64,000 nucleotides of DNA. Origin: DATLYF01 sp035575095 (GTDB lineage: Bacteria > Pseudomonadota > Gammaproteobacteria > Competibacterales > Competibacteraceae). The stretch's first letter is position 1, and every line of letters starts with the position of its first letter. The stretch lies in assembly GCA_035575095.1 (NCBI GenBank), contig DATLYF010000126.1, positions 9,690 to 73,689 of the forward strand. Direction: 5' to 3'. The position numbers and the translations under genes are program-made. Positions 16,351 to 24,949 of this stretch are shown piece after piece. The notes beneath the pieces are model-generated. The model did not search any database and was not told the origin of the DNA. It worked only from the letters and a program-made list of their open reading frames with translations.

Positions 16351-16564
16351 GTTTTTGATAGGCCACCTCGTCCTTCCCAACTACGCCATCCTTGCGATCC
16401 CAGCACTTGTTTCAGGCAGGAGCGCTGACGTTCCGCAGGCCAAAGGATAGCCTCGATGCTGCACTATTTTTCTTCTTGTGCATCGTAGTGCTGGGTGATG
16501 AGGGGTGAGCACAAGCCATTCCATGCGTGCGTGGGGCAAGCCGGGAGGCAATACAAGAAGAAAA

Positions 16565-16606
16565 ATGCATTTTAGTTCTTGAAATATGATTTTGTTGCAA
16601 TATAAT
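16565..16606 (+). promoter_or_regulatory. boxC promoter with flanking TGCA-type operator motifs
   Basis: A near-consensus sigma-70 promoter: -35 TTGAAA (16579-16584), 16 bases, -10 TATAAT (16601-16606). ATGCAT (16565-16570, within GCATTTTA) sits just upstream of the -35, and TTGCAA (16595-16600, within GCAATATA) lies in the spacer touching the -10. This arrangement suits repression of boxCBA by BoxR. The promoter elements are directly visible; the binding protein is inferred. Confidence 0.6.
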
Positions 16607-16654
16607 TCATAGCCATCTCCCCGAGATGCAGCCGCAACCGCGAGGACCAAGAGG

Positions 16655-18304
16655 ATGATCGACTTTCAGACCCACCCCGACCGCTACAAGCACTGGAAGC
16701 TGTCATTCGACGGCCCGGTCGCTTACCTGACCATGGATGTCGCCGAGTCCGGTGGCCTGTTCCCCGGCTATGACCTGAAGATGAATTCCTATGATCTCGG
16801 CGTCGACATCGAGCTCTACGATGCCGCGCAGCGCCTGCGCTTCGAGCATCCCGAGGTGCGTGCCGTGGTTCTGCGCTCGGCCAAGAACCGGATCTTCTGC
16901 GCCGGTGCCAACATCCGCATGCTGGGCAAGTCCAGCCATGCCCACAAGGTGAATTTTTGCAAGTTCACCAACGAGACCCGCAACTTCATCGAGGATGCAA
17001 GCGAGTTCTCCGGGCAGCGCTATATCTGCGCCGTAAATGGAACCGCGGCCGGTGGCGGCTACGAGCTCGCACTCGCTACCGACTACATCATGCTGGTCGA
17101 TGACGGTAACGCCGCAGTGTCCCTGCCCGAGGTGCCGTTGCTCGCAGTGCTGCCCGGCACCGGCGGCCTCACCCGTCTGGTCGACAAGCGCAAGGTGCGC
17201 CGAGACCTCGCCGATGTCTTCTGCACCATCGAGGAAGGCGTGCGGGGGCAGAAGGCCGTGGATTGGCGCCTGGTCGATGAGGTGATACCGAACTCCCGGT
17301 TCGCCGAGACGGTCCACGAGCGTGCGCTGGAGTTCGCCGCGAAGTCGGATCGCCCCACCGATGCCAAGGGCATCGAGCTCAAGCCGCTTGTGCGCGACAT
17401 CGGTGCCGACACCGTGCGCTATCCCCACCTCGAGGTGGAGCTCGACCGCGCCAAGCGCATCGTGACCCTCACGCTGTATGGCCCGAGCGCCGAGGCTCCG
17501 AAGACCGTCGAGGCGATCCAGGCCCAGGGTGTCGAGTTCTGGCCGCTGGCGCTCGCTCGCGAGCTCGATGATGCGATCCTGCACCTGCGTCTCAACGAGC
17601 CCGAGCTCGGCACCTGGGTCTTCAAGTCCCAGGGCGAGCTCGATCGGGTCGCCGGCTACGACACGCTGCTCGCCGCCCATGCCGACCACTGGCTGGTGCG
17701 CGAGATCGTGCTCTACTGGAAGCGCACCCTCAAGCGCATCGATGTCACCTCCCGCTCGATCGTCACGCTGGTGGAGCCCGGCAGCTGCTTTGCAGGGATT
17801 CTTGCCGAGCTCGTGTTCGCGGCGGACCGCAGCTACATGCTCGAGGGCCGGTTCGAGGGCGATGACACGCCCCCGGCGGTGATCCGCCTCAACGGCTTCA
17901 ACTTCGGTCCGATGCCCATGGTCAACGGCCTGTCCCGGCTGGCGACCCGGTTCCTGGGAGAGCCCGGCAGCCTGGAGGCGGCTAGGGCGCTGATTGGTCA
18001 GGATCTGGACGCCGAGGCTGCGCTCAAGGCCGGCTTGGTGACCTTCGCTCCGGATGACATCGACTGGGCCGACGAGATCCGTCTTCTGCTTGAAGAGCGC
18101 TCGAGCTTCTCCCCGGACGCCATGATCGGCATGGAGGCGAATCTGCGCTTCGCCGGTCCCGAAACCATGGAGAGCAAGATCTTCGGGCGCCTGAGCGCCT
18201 GGCAAAACTGGATCTTCCAGCGCCCGAACGCCGTCGGTGATAAGGGCGCCCTGAAGCTGTACGGCACTGGTGCCCGTCCTGAGTACAACCAAGAGAGGGT
18301 TTGA
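16655..18304 (+). CDS. boxC: Benzoyl-CoA-dihydrodiol lyase (2,3-epoxybenzoyl-CoA dihydrolase)
   Basis: The 549-residue protein is a double crotonase-like enzyme with the N-terminal signature FCAGANIRMLGKSSHAHKVN and GTAAGGGYELALATDYIML; SLPEVPLLAVLPGTGGLTRL follows. The long C-terminal extension and the opening FQTHPDRYKHWKLSFDGPVA are specific to BoxC. It hydrolyses the 2,3-epoxide of benzoyl-CoA, opening the ring to 3,4-dehydroadipyl-CoA semialdehyde and formate. It heads the boxC-boxB-boxA-thioesterase block behind a near-consensus promoter. boxB starts three bases after its stop. Confidence 0.95.
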   Translation: MIDFQTHPDRYKHWKLSFDGPVAYLTMDVAESGGLFPGYDLKMNSYDLGVDIELYDAAQRLRFEHPEVRAVVLRSAKNRIFCAGANIRMLGKSSHAHKVNFCKFTNETRNFIEDASEFSGQRYICAVNGTAAGGGYELALATDYIMLVDDGNAAVSLPEVPLLAVLPGTGGLTRLVDKRKVRRDLADVFCTIEEGVRGQKAVDWRLVDEVIPNSRFAETVHERALEFAAKSDRPTDAKGIELKPLVRDIGADTVRYPHLEVELDRAKRIVTLTLYGPSAEAPKTVEAIQAQGVEFWPLALARELDDAILHLRLNEPELGTWVFKSQGELDRVAGYDTLLAAHADHWLVREIVLYWKRTLKRIDVTSRSIVTLVEPGSCFAGILAELVFAADRSYMLEGRFEGDDTPPAVIRLNGFNFGPMPMVNGLSRLATRFLGEPGSLEAARALIGQDLDAEAALKAGLVTFAPDDIDWADEIRLLLEERSSFSPDAMIGMEANLRFAGPETMESKIFGRLSAWQNWIFQRPNAVGDKGALKLYGTGARPEYNQERV

Positions 18305-18307
18305 GCA

Positions 18308-19759
18308 ATGAGCGAAGCGATCGTTGAAGTCAACTATGACGACCTGATCCCCAACAATGTCGACCTGTCCAGCGACCGCCGTTTGAAGAAAGCGCTGGAG
18401 GAATGGCACCCCGGCTATATCGACTGGTGGAAGGACATGGGCCCCGAGGGCTTCCAGGACGCTGATGTCTACCTGCGGACCGCAGTCGGCGTTGATCCCC
18501 AGGGCTGGGCCAAGTTCGGTTACGTGAAAATGCCCGAGTACCGCTGGGGTATCCTGCTCGCCCCCAAGGAGGAGGGGCGCACTATCCCGTTCGGCAAGCA
18601 CAAGGGCGAGCCCGCCTGGCAGGAAGTGCCCGGCGAGTATCGTGCCCTGCTGCGGCGGCTGATTGTGATCCAAGGCGACACGGAGCCTGCCTCGGTGGAG
18701 CAGCAGCGCCATCTGGGCAAGACCTGCCCCTCGCTGTACGACCTGCGCAACCTCTTCCAGGTCAACGTCGAGGAGGGCCGCCACCTCTGGGCGATGGTCT
18801 ACCTGCTGATGAGGTACTTCGGCCGTGATGGCCGCGAGGAGGCCGAGGCTTTGCTCGCCCGCCGCTCCGGAAGCCAGGACAAGCCCCGCATCTTGGGCGC
18901 CTTCAACGAGGCGACCCCCGACTGGCTGTCGTTCTTCATGTTCACCTACTTCACCGATCGCGACGGCAAGATGCAATTGGAATCCCTGGCGCAGTCCGGG
19001 TTCGATCCGCTGTCGCGCACCTGCCGCTTCATGCTGACTGAGGAAGCGCATCACATGTTCGTGGGTGAGACCGGGGTGGGGCGCACCATCGAGCGCACCT
19101 GCCAGGCGATGAAAGAGGCGGGCATCACCAACCCTTACGACATCGCGGCGGTGCGTAAGCTGGGTGTCATCGACCTGCCCACCATCCAGAAGAAGGCGAA
19201 TTTCCACTATGCCGTGACCCTGGATCTGTTCGGTGCCGAGGTCTCCACCAACGCCGCCGCGGCCTTCGAGGCCGGGCTCAAGGGGCGGTTCCAGGAGACC
19301 AAGATCGACGATGATCATCAGCTGCACAACGCGACCTACCCGGTCCTGAAGCTGGTCGACGGCGAGTTCAAGCTGGTCGATGAGCCGGCACTGAATGCCC
19401 TGAATGCGCGCCTGCGCGACGATTACACCAAGGATGCCCAGGGCGGCGTCACTCGCTGGAACAAGATCATCAGCAAGCTCGGCATCGACTTCGAACTGAA
19501 GCTCCCGCATCCGGCCTTCAACCGCCGCGTGGGCGAGTTCAAGGGCCTGTTCGTCAGCCCCGCCGGCGAGATCCTGTCCGAAGCCGAGTGGAATGCCCGC
19601 AAGGATGAGTGGCTGGCCACCCCCGAGGACCTGCAATACATCAACTCCCTGATGAAGCCGGTCACCGAACCCGGTAAGTACGCGGGCTGGATCGCGCCCC
19701 CAAAGGTAGGCATCGACAACAAGCCGGGGGACTTCGAGTACGTGCGTCTGCACGCGTGA
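18308..19759 (+). CDS. boxB: Benzoyl-CoA 2,3-epoxidase, diiron oxygenase subunit
   Basis: The 483-residue ferritin-like diiron protein carries candidate ligands Glu126, Glu156 and His159 (EEGRH), Asp217, Glu246 and His249 (EEAHH). The spacings equal those I recall for the Azoarcus evansii enzyme with a constant shift of six residues. With electrons from BoxA and O2 it converts benzoyl-CoA to the 2,3-epoxide. It directly follows boxC and is separated from boxA by 96 bases that contain a very stable hairpin. Length and both EExxH motifs leave little doubt about the family. Confidence 0.96.
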   Translation: MSEAIVEVNYDDLIPNNVDLSSDRRLKKALEEWHPGYIDWWKDMGPEGFQDADVYLRTAVGVDPQGWAKFGYVKMPEYRWGILLAPKEEGRTIPFGKHKGEPAWQEVPGEYRALLRRLIVIQGDTEPASVEQQRHLGKTCPSLYDLRNLFQVNVEEGRHLWAMVYLLMRYFGRDGREEAEALLARRSGSQDKPRILGAFNEATPDWLSFFMFTYFTDRDGKMQLESLAQSGFDPLSRTCRFMLTEEAHHMFVGETGVGRTIERTCQAMKEAGITNPYDIAAVRKLGVIDLPTIQKKANFHYAVTLDLFGAEVSTNAAAAFEAGLKGRFQETKIDDDHQLHNATYPVLKLVDGEFKLVDEPALNALNARLRDDYTKDAQGGVTRWNKIISKLGIDFELKLPHPAFNRRVGEFKGLFVSPAGEILSEAEWNARKDEWLATPEDLQYINSLMKPVTEPGKYAGWIAPPKVGIDNKPGDFEYVRLHA

Positions 19760-19776
19760 GCATCGCCAGGAGAAAA

Positions 19777-19797
19777 GGGGGCGGCGCTGCCGCCCCC
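19777..19797 (+). other. Stable RNA hairpin between boxB and boxA
   Basis: GGGGGCGGC (19777-19785) and GCCGCCCCC (19789-19797) form a perfect nine-pair stem with a three-base loop. No U-tract follows, so it is not a standard terminator. It may protect the 3' end of boxCB mRNA or partly stop transcription, giving more BoxB oxygenase than BoxA reductase. Confidence 0.6.
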
Positions 19798-19855
19798 TGC
19801 GTACCCGTCCCTCAAGGCCCTAGAGAGGTCCTCGCGCTGGGACGCAGGAGAAACC

Positions 19856-21064
19856 ATGAAGCCGATACGTCAGCATCTGATCGACCCGGAGATCTGCATT
19901 CGCTGCAATACCTGCGAGGAGACCTGCCCGGTCGATGCCATCACCCACAACGACGTCAACTACGTGGTCGATGTCAACAAATGCAACTACTGCATGGATT
20001 GCATCAGCCCGTGTCCGACAGGGGCCATCGACAACTGGCGACTGGTGACGCAGCCCTACAGTCTCGAAGAGCAGTTCGGTTGGGAAGAACTGCCACCCGA
20101 TACGCTACCGGCTGGTGTTTCGGAAGAAGAGCGGGAGGCCTTAGAGAATGAGGCCACTGAGATCCTAGAGGTTGCCCATGCCGGCCAGGGCGGACGGGTA
20201 GTGCCGCCATTCTCGGCTGCACACCCTTACATCAACCTCTACTCCCGCGAGGCTCCGGCCCGCGCCACGGTAGTGGGCAACTACCGGATCACCGATCCGC
20301 AGGCCGAATCCGACATCCATCACATCGTCCTGGACTTCGGCAAGACCGCCTTCCCGGTGCTGGAGGGCCAAAGCATCGGCATCATCCCGCCCGGAGTGGA
20401 CGAGAAAGGCCGCCCGCACCTGGTGCGCCTCTATTCCGTGGCGAGCCCCCGCGACGGCGAGCGTCCCAAGCACAACAACGTGGCACTCACCGTCAAGCGC
20501 GTGCGCTACGAGCAGGACGGGGAGATCCATTACGGAGTGGCTTCCAACTACGTCTGCGACCTGCAAAAGGGCGATGAAGTACTGGTGACCGGGCCGTTCG
20601 GCAATACCTTTCTGATGCCCAACCACCCGACGGCCAACATCATCATGATCTGCACCGGCACGGGGGCCGCTCCCTTCCGAGCGATGACCGAGCGTCGCCG
20701 CCGGCACCTGCCGGAGGCCCCGGGCAAGCTCCTGCTCTTCTTCGGCGCCCGCACTCCGGGGGAGCTGCCCTACTTCGGGCCGCTGATGAAGCTGCCCCAC
20801 AGCCTGATCGACAAGGAGCTGGTCTTCTCCCGCGCGCCCGATCAGCCCAAGGAGTACGTGCAGGACCGCATGCGCAGCCGGGCCGCCGATATCGCCCGCT
20901 TGCTCGAGAGCGAGGACACCTACGTCTTCATCTGCGGCCTGAAGGGCATGGAGCAGGGCGTGACCGAGTCCTTCGACGCCATCTGCCGCGAGCACGGCCT
21001 CGACTGGGGCAGGCTGCTGCCTCGAATGCGCCAGACAGGGAGATACCATGTCGAGACCTACTGA
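19856..21064 (+). CDS. boxA: Benzoyl-CoA 2,3-epoxidase, reductase subunit
   Basis: The 402-residue protein has an N-terminal ferredoxin domain with two complete [4Fe-4S] motifs, [12 protein letters not shown] and [13 protein letters not shown] ferredoxin-NADP reductase part follows, with [12 protein letters not shown] for FAD and [17 protein letters not shown] for NADPH. It transfers electrons from NADPH to BoxB. The start ATG 19856 has CAGGAG upstream. Its last 17 bases overlap the start of the thioesterase gene, which points to translational coupling. Layout and length match BoxA. Confidence 0.95.
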   Translation: MKPIRQHLIDPEICIRCNTCEETCPVDAITHNDVNYVVDVNKCNYCMDCISPCPTGAIDNWRLVTQPYSLEEQFGWEELPPDTLPAGVSEEEREALENEATEILEVAHAGQGGRVVPPFSAAHPYINLYSREAPARATVVGNYRITDPQAESDIHHIVLDFGKTAFPVLEGQSIGIIPPGVDEKGRPHLVRLYSVASPRDGERPKHNNVALTVKRVRYEQDGEIHYGVASNYVCDLQKGDEVLVTGPFGNTFLMPNHPTANIIMICTGTGAAPFRAMTERRRRHLPEAPGKLLLFFGARTPGELPYFGPLMKLPHSLIDKELVFSRAPDQPKEYVQDRMRSRAADIARLLESEDTYVFICGLKGMEQGVTESFDAICREHGLDWGRLLPRMRQTGRYHVETY

Positions 21065-21509
21065 GGCTGCGATGCTGGCCCCGTATGTTCATCCTCGGGT
21101 GATCAAGTGGGGGGACACGGACGCCGCTCACATCGCCTACACCGTGCGGTTCTTCGATTTCGCCATGGAGGCCATCGAAGGCTGGTTTCGGAACGTGCTC
21201 GGCATCGACTGGTACCGGCTGAACATGGACCTGCACATGGGCACGCCGTTCGTTCAGGTCAACATGGACATCATGGCCCCTCTTACCCCCAGGGATGAGC
21301 TGCGCATGATAGTTCTGGTGGAAAAGATGGGGCGTTCCTCGCTCGCTTTCGGGATCCGGGGGGAGCGCACAGACGGAGTTTCCAGCTTCAAGGCTCGCTT
21401 CGTCTGCAGCCTGGTGGATAACCGGGCCATGAAGTCGATCCCGATCCCTCCGGAATTCCGCGCACGCATCGAACACTACATGGAGGCCTGTGCCGCATGT
21501 TCCGCTTGA
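21048..21509 (+). CDS. 4-hydroxybenzoyl-CoA thioesterase family hotdog thioesterase
   Basis: A 153-residue hotdog protein with [20 protein letters not shown]. The second Asp of GDTD (residue 25) corresponds to the catalytic Asp17 of the Pseudomonas CBS3 4-hydroxybenzoyl-CoA thioesterase. It starts inside the end of boxA, so its synthesis is coupled to the epoxidase. In box clusters such enzymes are thought to hydrolyse benzoyl-CoA or dead-end CoA esters, releasing CoA when the pathway stalls. The stop codon lies in a small hairpin (21499-21516) followed a little later by a T-run, perhaps a weak terminator. Confidence 0.88.
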   Translation: MSRPTEAAMLAPYVHPRVIKWGDTDAAHIAYTVRFFDFAMEAIEGWFRNVLGIDWYRLNMDLHMGTPFVQVNMDIMAPLTPRDELRMIVLVEKMGRSSLAFGIRGERTDGVSSFKARFVCSLVDNRAMKSIPIPPEFRARIEHYMEACAACSA

Positions 21510-21527
21510 ACGGAACTGCAGGGGGAT

Positions 21528-21556
21528 GTTTTTTATTCTTGTATGCATTATAAATC
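21528..21556 (+). promoter_or_regulatory. AT-rich control region of the aromatic importer genes with GCATTATA motif
   Basis: After the T-run 21529-21535 comes GTATGCATTATAAATC (21541-21556), containing GCATTATA (21545-21552), identical to the sites at 2230 and 5078. TTATAA within it could serve as a -10 element. The region precedes the periplasmic binding protein gene by about 100 bases. Control by BoxR is inferred from motif recurrence. Confidence 0.5.
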
Positions 21557-21651
21557 ATTTTTTTATGTGGAAATGGAAACATAATTCTTATAACATGCCC
21601 TGGCTTGCAACATTTCCACAAGAACCAGCCACGTTGGAGGAGAAGAGGACG

Positions 21652-22845
21652 ATGATCCTGAATAGCGCGAAGCGACTGACTGGACCGGCGACGGCGGCCC
21701 TGGTGGCGATGGGGGTGCTCTCTGGCGCAGGCTTGGCCCATGCTGCCGAAGACAAAATCAAACTCGGCCTATTGCTGCCCTATAGCGGCACATACGCCGA
21801 TCTTGGCAACGCCATCACCAATGGGCTGAAGCTTGCCATCGAAGAGCAGGGCGGCAAGCTCGGCGGCAAGGCCGTGGAGTATGCGGTCGTCGATGACGAG
21901 GCTGATCCCGGCAAGGCGCCGCAGAACACCAACAAGCTGGTGGTCGGCGAGAAGGTCGATTTCCTCATCGGCACCGTGCACTCGGGGGTGGCGATGGGCA
22001 TGCTCAAGGTCGCGCGTGAGGAAGGCACGATCACCCTCATCCCCAACGCTGGCCTCAACGCCGCTACCCGCGAGCTGTGCGCCCCGAACGTGTTTCGGAC
22101 CTCGTTCTCGAGCTGGCAGACCGCCTACCCGATGGGCCGTGCCGCGGTCGAGCGGGGCTACAAGCGCATCGTCACCATTGCCTGGAACTACAGCTTCGGC
22201 AAGGAATCGCTCGAGGGCTTCGAGCAGGGCTTCAAGGAGGCCGGGGGCACTGTGGTCAAACAGATCCTCACACCCTTTCCCCAGACTGAGTTCCAGTCCT
22301 ATCTCACCGAGATCGCCTCCCTCAAGCCTGATGCGGTGTTTGCCTTCTATGCCGGAGCCGGTGCCGTGAAGTTCGTCAAGGACTACGCCGCGGCCGGTCT
22401 CAAGGCATCGATCCCGCTGCTTGGCTCGGGCTTTCTCACCGATGGCACCTTGCCGGCCCAGGGCGAGGCGGCCGACGGTCTGCTGACGGTGCTGCACTAT
22501 GGCGATGGCCTCGATAACCCCACCGACAAGAAGTTCCGCGCCGCCTACAAGCAAAAGTTCGGCAAGGAGGCCGATGTCTACGCGGTGCAGGGCTATGACA
22601 CGGGGCTTGCGCTTGTGCAAGCGCTTGCCGTGGTGCAGGGCGACCTCAAGGACAAGAAGCGGCTCATCGCCGCCCTCGAGCAGGTCGAGGTCGACAGCCC
22701 CCGGGGCCAATGGCGCTTCTCCAAGGCCCATCACCCGATCCAGGACATCTACCTGCGCGAGGCGAAGGCTGGCGCCAATCAGGTGATCGGCGTGGCCGCC
22801 AAACAGCTCGCCGATCCCGCCACCGGCTGCCCGATGGCGAAGTAA
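21652..22845 (+). CDS. Branched-chain-type ABC transporter substrate-binding protein, probable benzoate/aromatic binding
   Basis: The 397-residue protein has a Sec signal peptide ending in GAGLAHA before AEDKIKLG, then a LivJ/type I periplasmic binding fold (KLGLLLPYSGTYADLGNAIT at the mature N-terminus; YAVQGYDTGLALVQAL near the C-terminus). ATG 21652 follows a GGAGG-AGAAGAGG stretch; more upstream in-frame starts would spoil the signal peptide. It belongs to the importer group whose other four genes follow. HAAT-type importers of this kind sit in box clusters and are believed to bring in benzoate or related aromatic acids. A perfect ten-pair hairpin follows the stop and may raise its level over that of the permeases. 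Confidence 0.88.
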   Translation: MILNSAKRLTGPATAALVAMGVLSGAGLAHAAEDKIKLGLLLPYSGTYADLGNAITNGLKLAIEEQGGKLGGKAVEYAVVDDEADPGKAPQNTNKLVVGEKVDFLIGTVHSGVAMGMLKVAREEGTITLIPNAGLNAATRELCAPNVFRTSFSSWQTAYPMGRAAVERGYKRIVTIAWNYSFGKESLEGFEQGFKEAGGTVVKQILTPFPQTEFQSYLTEIASLKPDAVFAFYAGAGAVKFVKDYAAAGLKASIPLLGSGFLTDGTLPAQGEAADGLLTVLHYGDGLDNPTDKKFRAAYKQKFGKEADVYAVQGYDTGLALVQALAVVQGDLKDKKRLIAALEQVEVDSPRGQWRFSKAHHPIQDIYLREAKAGANQVIGVAAKQLADPATGCPMAK

Positions 22846-22874
22846 TACCAATCCCGTAAACGCGGCTCCTGGCC

Positions 22875-22898
22875 CCCTCTCCCGCCAGCGGGAGAGGG
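22875..22898 (+). repeat. Perfect ten-pair hairpin after the binding-protein gene (REP-like)
   Basis: CCCTCTCCCG (22875-22884), CCAG, CGGGAGAGGG (22889-22898). It has no U-tract. Its position between the binding protein and permease genes is where transporter operons often have mRNA-stabilising stem-loops. Its sequence resembles the palindromes at 3991 and 11507. Confidence 0.55.
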
Positions 22899-23028
22899 AA
22901 CACAACCCCTGCCTTGGAACCGTATTCGATGAATTGGTAGGAGTCCAGCAATGGCCCCCGGTACCAGTGAGTAATCGGGCGGCTAGCCGCCGGAGTTCCG
23001 TTTACCAACCTACCCTGCGGACAGACCC

Positions 23029-23889
23029 ATGGAACTCTCCTCCTTCCTCATCCAGCTGCTGAACGGCGTGCAGTACGGGCTGCTGCTGTTTCTGATCGCC
23101 AGCGGACTGACCCTGGTCTTTGGGATCATGGGCATCATCAACCTCGCCCATGGCGTGATGTACATGATCGGGGCATACCTGGCGTTTTCCCTGACGGCGC
23201 AGACGGGAAGCCTCACTCTGGCCATCGCGCTCGGCATCCCAATCATGCTGGCGATCGGCATCATCATCGAGCGTTACTTCATCAATGTCCTGTATCGGCG
23301 CAATCACCTGGATCAGGTGCTGCTTACCTACGGCTTTATTCTGGTGTTCAACGAGCTGCAAAAGATTCTCTGGGGCAGCGAGGTGCACGCAGTCCCGGTC
23401 CCGGAAATGTTCAACTACTCGATTGCCCTGACCGAAAACCTGAGCTACCCCATCTACCGGTTGGTCGTCTCGGGCGTCTGCCTTGCCTTGGCAATCAGCC
23501 TGTATTTCCTGATCCAGAAAACGAAGCTCGGCATGACGATCCGCGCCGGGGCGAGCAACCGGGAGATGGTCGAGGCGCTCGGGATCAACATCCGCGCCCT
23601 CTATACCCTGATCTTCGCGGGGGGTGTCGCTCTGGCTGCCTTCGCCGGCATGCTCGCCGCCCCGATCACCTCCGTCTATCCCGGCATGGGCGATGCAGTC
23701 CTGATCGTCTGTTTCGTGGTGGTGGTGATCGGCGGCATCGGCTCGATCAAGGGTGCCTTCTTCGGGGCGATGCTGATCGGCCTGGCCGATACCTTCGGGG
23801 CGGTGCTGCTGCCGCAGCTCTCGAGTCTCATCGTCTACGCGCTGATGGCCCTGGTGCTGCTGTGGCGGCCGCGCGGCCTGTTTGCCTGA
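23029..23889 (+). CDS. Branched-chain-type ABC transporter permease (LivH family)
   Basis: A 286-residue integral membrane protein with about eight hydrophobic segments. It has the LivH signature near the N-terminus (LTLVFGIMGIINLAHGVMYM) and the conserved late loop GVALAAFAGMLAAPITSVYP. It forms the inner-membrane channel with the LivM-type partner encoded next. It is preceded by a 183-base gap with a stem-loop, and followed after 13 bases by the second permease gene. The substrate is inferred to be benzoate or a related aromatic acid from the surrounding box genes. Confidence 0.9.
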   Translation: MELSSFLIQLLNGVQYGLLLFLIASGLTLVFGIMGIINLAHGVMYMIGAYLAFSLTAQTGSLTLAIALGIPIMLAIGIIIERYFINVLYRRNHLDQVLLTYGFILVFNELQKILWGSEVHAVPVPEMFNYSIALTENLSYPIYRLVVSGVCLALAISLYFLIQKTKLGMTIRAGASNREMVEALGINIRALYTLIFAGGVALAAFAGMLAAPITSVYPGMGDAVLIVCFVVVVIGGIGSIKGAFFGAMLIGLADTFGAVLLPQLSSLIVYALMALVLLWRPRGLFA

Positions 23890-23902
23890 GGGGATAAGCC
23901 TT

Positions 23903-24949
23903 ATGTTGCACTCCCTGCCGAATGCTCTGCGCTGGCTGTTGCTGGCGGCTGTCGTGGTGCTTGCGCTCTATCCGCTCTATGGCGGCTGGCTGCTGGGTGA
24001 AAAGGAGACCTTCTTCCTGCAAAAGCTCACCACCATGATGATTCTGGCGATCTTCGCCATGAGCCTGGATCTCCTGGTGGGGGTGACGGGGCTGGTGAGC
24101 CTGGGCCATGCCCTGTTCTTCGGGCTCTCGGGCTATGTCTTGGCCCTCACCGCCCCCGCGTACGAGGCGGCCAGCCTGTGGCTTACGCTACCGCTGTCTC
24201 TTGCGGCGAGCGCGGCGGCGGCCCTGGTGATAGGACTGCTCAGCATCCGTACCTCGGGCATCTACTTCATCATGGTAACGCTCGCCTTCGGGCAGATGTT
24301 CTTTTACTTCTTCAACGACTCGGCGCTGGCTGGCGGCTCCGACGGGCTCTACATCTACTTCAAGCCCGAGGTCAAGCTCGCTGGTTTTGAGCTTCTCGAT
24401 CTCGAAGACAAGCAGAATTTCTTTTATCTGGCTCTTGGCGCCATGGTCGGCGTCTACCTCTTCCTGCGCATACTGCTTCGCTCGCCCTTCGGGCAGGTGC
24501 TGCAGGGCATCCATGCCAATGAGCACCGCATCCGCGCGCTCGGCTACAACGCCACTGCCTTCAAGCTGGTGAGCTTCGTGATCGCGGGGACGCTTGCAGG
24601 CCTCGCCGGCTTTCTCGCAGCTGCGCAGTTTGGCTTCGTCAACCCGAGCAACCTGCATTGGCATGCCTCGGGCTCGGCACTGATGATGGTGATCATGGGC
24701 GGTATGGGGACGTTGTTTGGGCCGGCGCTCGGCGCCTTTGCCTTCGAGCTCCTGCATTATGTCTACGAGGATCTTACCGAGCACTGGCTGTTGCTGATGG
24801 GTCTCACCGTAATCAGCATGGTCCTCTTCCTGCCCAAGGGGCTGGGGGGGCTGCTCCTGGTGCTCACCGCCCCGAAGGCGAAGAGCCCGTTGCCGGCCCG
24901 CGGCGGCCTCAAGCCCAAGCTCGTCAACCCCAAGGAGATTGGCCGATGA
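23903..24949 (+). CDS. Branched-chain-type ABC transporter permease (LivM family)
   Basis: A 348-residue membrane protein with the LivM features LDLLVGVTGLVSLGHALFFG and GLLSIRTSGIYFIMVTLAFG. A later GMGTLFGPALGAFAFELL completes the transmembrane core. ATG 23903 follows GAGGGGA; the frame is open seven codons upstream but that part overlaps the previous gene. The stop overlaps the start of the first ATPase gene (ATGA), showing tight coupling. Together with the LivH-type protein it forms the transmembrane pore of the putative benzoate importer. Confidence 0.9.
   Translation: MLHSLPNALRWLLLAAVVVLALYPLYGGWLLGEKETFFLQKLTTMMILAIFAMSLDLLVGVTGLVSLGHALFFGLSGYVLALTAPAYEAASLWLTLPLSLAASAAAALVIGLLSIRTSGIYFIMVTLAFGQMFFYFFNDSALAGGSDGLYIYFKPEVKLAGFELLDLEDKQNFFYLALGAMVGVYLFLRILLRSPFGQVLQGIHANEHRIRALGYNATAFKLVSFVIAGTLAGLAGFLAAAQFGFVNPSNLHWHASGSALMMVIMGGMGTLFGPALGAFAFELLHYVYEDLTEHWLLLMGLTVISMVLFLPKGLGGLLLVLTAPKAKSPLPARGGLKPKLVNPKEIGR

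Noticed and set aside
16703..19753. A 1016-codon open frame antisense to boxC and boxB
   Set aside because: It mirrors the codon pattern of two well-supported genes, has low-complexity composition and matches no family.
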